Source: Bacteroidales bacterium (GTDB taxonomy: Bacteria; Bacteroidota; Bacteroidia; Bacteroidales; UBA3824). Taken from it: DNA of 52,679 bases. Shown piece by piece: positions 50,188 through 52,679 of this stretch. Position numbers and translations under genes: made by a program. Each line of letters begins with the position of its first letter. The first letter of the stretch is position 1. The notes beneath the pieces were generated by a model. It did no database searches, was not told the origin of the DNA, and saw only the letters and a program-made list of their open reading frames with translations. The stretch lies in contig JAFXZT010000035.1 of the NCBI GenBank assembly GCA_017541145.1, positions 1 to 52,679 of the forward strand. Direction: 5' to 3'.

Positions 50188-52305
50188 ATGGGAAGACAAG
50201 TAAAATTTAATCTCGTTTTCAGAGACCTTTGGCAGTCGTCCGGTAAATATCAACCGCGCGTTGACCAACTTTTGAAAGTAGCTCCAGCCATTGTAAAGAT
50301 GGGCTGTTTTGACCGCGTGGAAACCAATGGCGGTGGTTTTGAGCAAGTTAACCTTCTTTATGGTGAAAACCCTAATAAATCTGTTAGAGAATGGACAAAG
50401 CCTTTTCATGAGGCAGGTATTCAGACTGAGATGTTGGACCGTGCGCTCAACGGTATCAGAATGAACCCGTGTCCGGTAGATGTTAGAAAACTTTTCTACA
50501 AAGTAAAATATACTCAAGGTACTGACATCGCAAGAACATTCTGTGGTCTCAACGATCCGAGAAATATCATCCCTTCTATCGGTTATGCTCACGAGGCTAC
50601 CCGTCCCGATGGTACTCACATGATTTCTCAGTGTTGTCTTTGTATTACAGAATCTCCAATTCACACTGTTGAATATTATGTGGAACTCGCTAAAACTCTT
50701 ATCAATGCAGGTGCCGATGAAATCTGTATCAAAGATATGGCCGGTATTGGTCGTCCGGTAAAATTAGGTAAAATCGTAAAAGGTATCAAAGATTACAAAA
50801 AAGATATAATTGTAGAATATCACTCTCACGCAGGTCCGGGTTTCTCAATGGCTTCTATTCTTGAAGTTTGTAAAGCCGGTTGCGATTATGTTGACGTTGG
50901 TATGGAACCTTTGTCTTGGGGTACAGGTCATGCTGATATTTTGGCAGTTCAGCCGATGTTGAAAGATGCCGGTTTTGATGTTAAAGAAATCAACATGTCA
51001 GCATATATGGAAGTTCGTTCTTTGATTCAGGAGATGATGGACGATTTCTTAGGTTACTATATTCCACAGCGCAACAGATATATGAATTCATTGTTGATTG
51101 CTCCGGGCTTGCCTGGCGGTATGATGGGTTCGTTGATGACTGACTTGGAATCTAACCTTGAGTCTGTTAACAAATACAAAGAGAAACACGGTCTTCCAAA
51201 ACTCACTCAAGACGAGTTGATGATAAAATTGTTTGACGAAGTAACTTACGTATGGCCAAAAATGGGTAACCCTCCATTGGTAACACCTTTCAGTCAGTAC
51301 GTTAAGAACATGGCTTTGACAAACGTTATGCAGATGGAAAAAGGCAAAGAGCGTTGGTCTTTGATTGCTGATGATATTTGGAACATGCTTTTGGGCAAAT
51401 CTGGTAAATTGCCGGGCACAGTTGCTCCCGAATTGGTAGAACTTGCAAAACAACAAGGTCGTGAATTCTTTACCGGAAATCCTCAAGACGAATATCCTGA
51501 CGCATTGGATTCTTTCCGCAAAGAGATGCAAGACAACGGTTGGGATTTCGGTCAAGACGACGAAGAATTGTTTGAACTTGCAATGCACCCGCAACAATAC
51601 AGACTTTACAAATCAGGTCAGGCAAAGAAAGATTTCGAGGCTGACTTGGCAAAACGTAAAGCAGAAAAAGCTTCAAAAGGCGGTGTTGCAATTCAGTTCC
51701 CGCAGACAGTTACAGTTGATGTCAACGGTGTAAAATATGCTGTTACAATTGGAGCTAACGATGGTACAGCACCAGCAAAATCTGCATCAGCTCCGGTAAC
51801 AAAAGGCGTTGGCAAAGAGCTTTCTGCACCATTGGAAGGTAAATTCTACTTGGTGAAAAACTCAGGTGATCCGGCTGTAAAAGTTGGTGACAAAGTTAAA
51901 AAAGGTCAGACTGTATGTTATATCGAAGCAATGAAAACATTCAATGCAATTTCTGCTGAATGTGACGGTGTAATTACTGAAATTTGCTTCAAATCAGGCG
52001 ATTCTGTATCAGAAGACGATGTAATTATGCGTATAGCTGCCGGAGGAGAAACAGCTCCGGCTGCTTCAGGTGACGGCGCAGAACTTACTTCTCCGCTCGA
52101 AGGCAAATTCTACTTGGTGAAAAACTCAGGAGATCCTGCCGTAAAAGTTGGTGATACAGTAAAAAAAGGTCAGACAGTATGTTACATCGAAGCGATGAAA
52201 ACATTTAATGCAATTGCTGCAGAATCTGACGGAGTTATTTCAGAAATCTGTTTCAAATCAGGAGATTCGGTTTCTGAAGACGATGTATTAATGAAAATTA
52301 AATAG
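50188..52305 (+). CDS. oadA: Oxaloacetate decarboxylase-type alpha subunit with two tandem biotinyl domains
   Basis: The 705-residue protein starts with a carboxyltransferase barrel. Arg-Asp and Gln of the active site are seen in VFRDLWQSSGKY, the Lys in EICIKDMAGIG near 183, and metal-binding His in EYHSHAGPG. It is followed by the PYC/OADA helical domain (LGYYIPQRNRYMN, LLIAPGLPGGMMGSLM). After a Lys/Ala linker near 490-545 come two copies of a biotinyl domain, about 548-617 and 636-705. Both have PLEGKFYLVKNSGDPAVKVG and the biotin site EAMKTF, with Lys 583 and Lys 671. The domains resemble biotin carboxyl carrier protein (AccB) more than the usual OadA domain. One domain is the norm for this subunit. 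It transfers the carboxyl group of oxaloacetate, or possibly another acid, to biotin for Na+-coupled decarboxylation by the beta subunit. Confidence 0.92.
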   Translation: MGRQVKFNLVFRDLWQSSGKYQPRVDQLLKVAPAIVKMGCFDRVETNGGGFEQVNLLYGENPNKSVREWTKPFHEAGIQTEMLDRALNGIRMNPCPVDVRKLFYKVKYTQGTDIARTFCGLNDPRNIIPSIGYAHEATRPDGTHMISQCCLCITESPIHTVEYYVELAKTLINAGADEICIKDMAGIGRPVKLGKIVKGIKDYKKDIIVEYHSHAGPGFSMASILEVCKAGCDYVDVGMEPLSWGTGHADILAVQPMLKDAGFDVKEINMSAYMEVRSLIQEMMDDFLGYYIPQRNRYMNSLLIAPGLPGGMMGSLMTDLESNLESVNKYKEKHGLPKLTQDELMIKLFDEVTYVWPKMGNPPLVTPFSQYVKNMALTNVMQMEKGKERWSLIADDIWNMLLGKSGKLPGTVAPELVELAKQQGREFFTGNPQDEYPDALDSFRKEMQDNGWDFGQDDEELFELAMHPQQYRLYKSGQAKKDFEADLAKRKAEKASKGGVAIQFPQTVTVDVNGVKYAVTIGANDGTAPAKSASAPVTKGVGKELSAPLEGKFYLVKNSGDPAVKVGDKVKKGQTVCYIEAMKTFNAISAECDGVITEICFKSGDSVSEDDVIMRIAAGGETAPAASGDGAELTSPLEGKFYLVKNSGDPAVKVGDTVKKGQTVCYIEAMKTFNAIAAESDGVISEICFKSGDSVSEDDVLMKIK
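51826..52302 (+). repeat. Tandem duplication of the biotinyl-domain coding sequence
   Basis: The segment around 51826-52038 is repeated at about 52090-52302, a 264-bp offset. The copies are similar over their length, with most differences at third codon positions and runs of more than 20 identical bases. This points to an in-frame duplication kept under protein-level selection. Confidence 0.85.
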
Positions 52306-52313
52306 TAGAAACA

Positions 52314-52679
52314 ATGGGCGACATATTAGAAAGAATATATAATATGACTGCGATTAGCAACTTGGTTGATCAACCGCAGTTTTTGATAATGTACGCTTTG
52401 GCGTTTTTGCTGCTGTATTTAGGTATCAAAAAAGGTTACGAGCCTTTACTTTTGATTCCGATTGCTTTTGGAGTTCTGATTGCGAACTTTCCGGGCGGCG
52501 ACATGGGTGTCATTTCTCCCGACGGTCAGGGTATGGTAAATGTTCACGGCACGATGAAAAACATTTACGAAATGTCTTTGCCTGAAATTGCGCACGACCT
52601 TGGCATTATGAACTTTCTCTACTACGCTTTGATTAAATCAGGACTTCTTCCCCCGATTATTTTCATGGGTGTAGGTGCG
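52314..52679 (+). CDS. oadB: Na+-pumping decarboxylase beta subunit (OadB-like), N-terminal part
   Basis: From ATG 52314 the frame stays open to the window edge (122 codons). It begins MGDILERIYNMTAISNLVDQ, with hydrophobic helices (FLIMYALAFLLLYLGIKKGY, LLLIPIAFGVLIANFPGG) and the typical IMNFLYYALIKSGLLPPIIF with MGVGA. This is the membrane subunit that decarboxylates carboxybiotin and exports Na+. It starts 8 bp after the oadA stop. The rest, including the conserved Asp that binds Na+, is outside the window. Confidence 0.93.
   Translation, partial: MGDILERIYNMTAISNLVDQPQFLIMYALAFLLLYLGIKKGYEPLLLIPIAFGVLIANFPGGDMGVISPDGQGMVNVHGTMKNIYEMSLPEIAHDLGIMNFLYYALIKSGLLPPIIFMGVGA

Overview
The window reads as chromosomal DNA of a Bacteroidota member, most likely Bacteroidales. 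The evidence is two SusC/SusD-type glycan uptake units, lipoproteins with an acidic residue soon after the lipobox cysteine, TAnnTTTG-type promoter elements, AT-rich intergenic DNA, a protein with a C-terminal type B sorting domain of the type IX secretion system, and a Na+-pumping decarboxylase operon. I see no tRNA, rRNA, CRISPR array or complete insertion sequence. The first and last genes are cut by the window edges.

Region 1 (1-12008) holds two paralogous, tandem polysaccharide-utilisation units, each susC-susD-surface lipoprotein. The first is truncated at the window edge. Region 2 (12364-22155) has prmC, then three glycoside hydrolases: a GH43 arabinanase-like lipoprotein, a GH3/PA14 beta-xylosidase-type enzyme and a GH78 rhamnosidase-like enzyme. 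An Rpn/PD-(D/E)XK gene sits among them. Together they suggest use of an arabinose-, xylose- and rhamnose-containing plant glycan. Region 3 (22173-26120) has a frameshifted small gene, a strongly folded intergenic block, the carbon-starvation/peptide transporter cstA and a DUF234-like AAA ATPase.

Region 4 (26491-40299) is the most interesting part. A ten-gene plus-strand cluster encodes STAS, CheY, CheA, CheW, CheR, a HATPase protein with Asn in place of the phospho-accepting His, CheD, CheB, a second stand-alone receiver and a two-TM GAF-PAS-PAS-PAS protein. No methyl-accepting receptor with a classical signalling hairpin is present. Minus-strand genes for SiaB-type kinases (one single-domain, one tandem-domain) and a SiaC-type phosphoprotein flank it, and a TPR-TM-PP2C phosphatase of SiaA/RsbU type lies about 9 kb downstream. 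The set looks like a chemosensory array wired to a Ser/Thr partner-switching module. No diguanylate cyclase, flagellar or pilus gene is visible.

Region 5 (40410-49468) contains the T9SS-sorted Fn3 protein, a TPR protein, ybbR, coaE, a small lipoprotein, an EamA transporter and the TPR-PP2C phosphatase. Region 6 (49881-52679) is oadG-oadA-oadB (partial). OadA ends in two tandem biotinyl domains, which is unusual.

Coordinates of genes come from complete reading frames. Starts were adjusted for cheA, cheD and the TPR gene. Family names rest on motif recognition without database searches. Promoters, operators and RNA structures were found by eye and should be treated as hypotheses.
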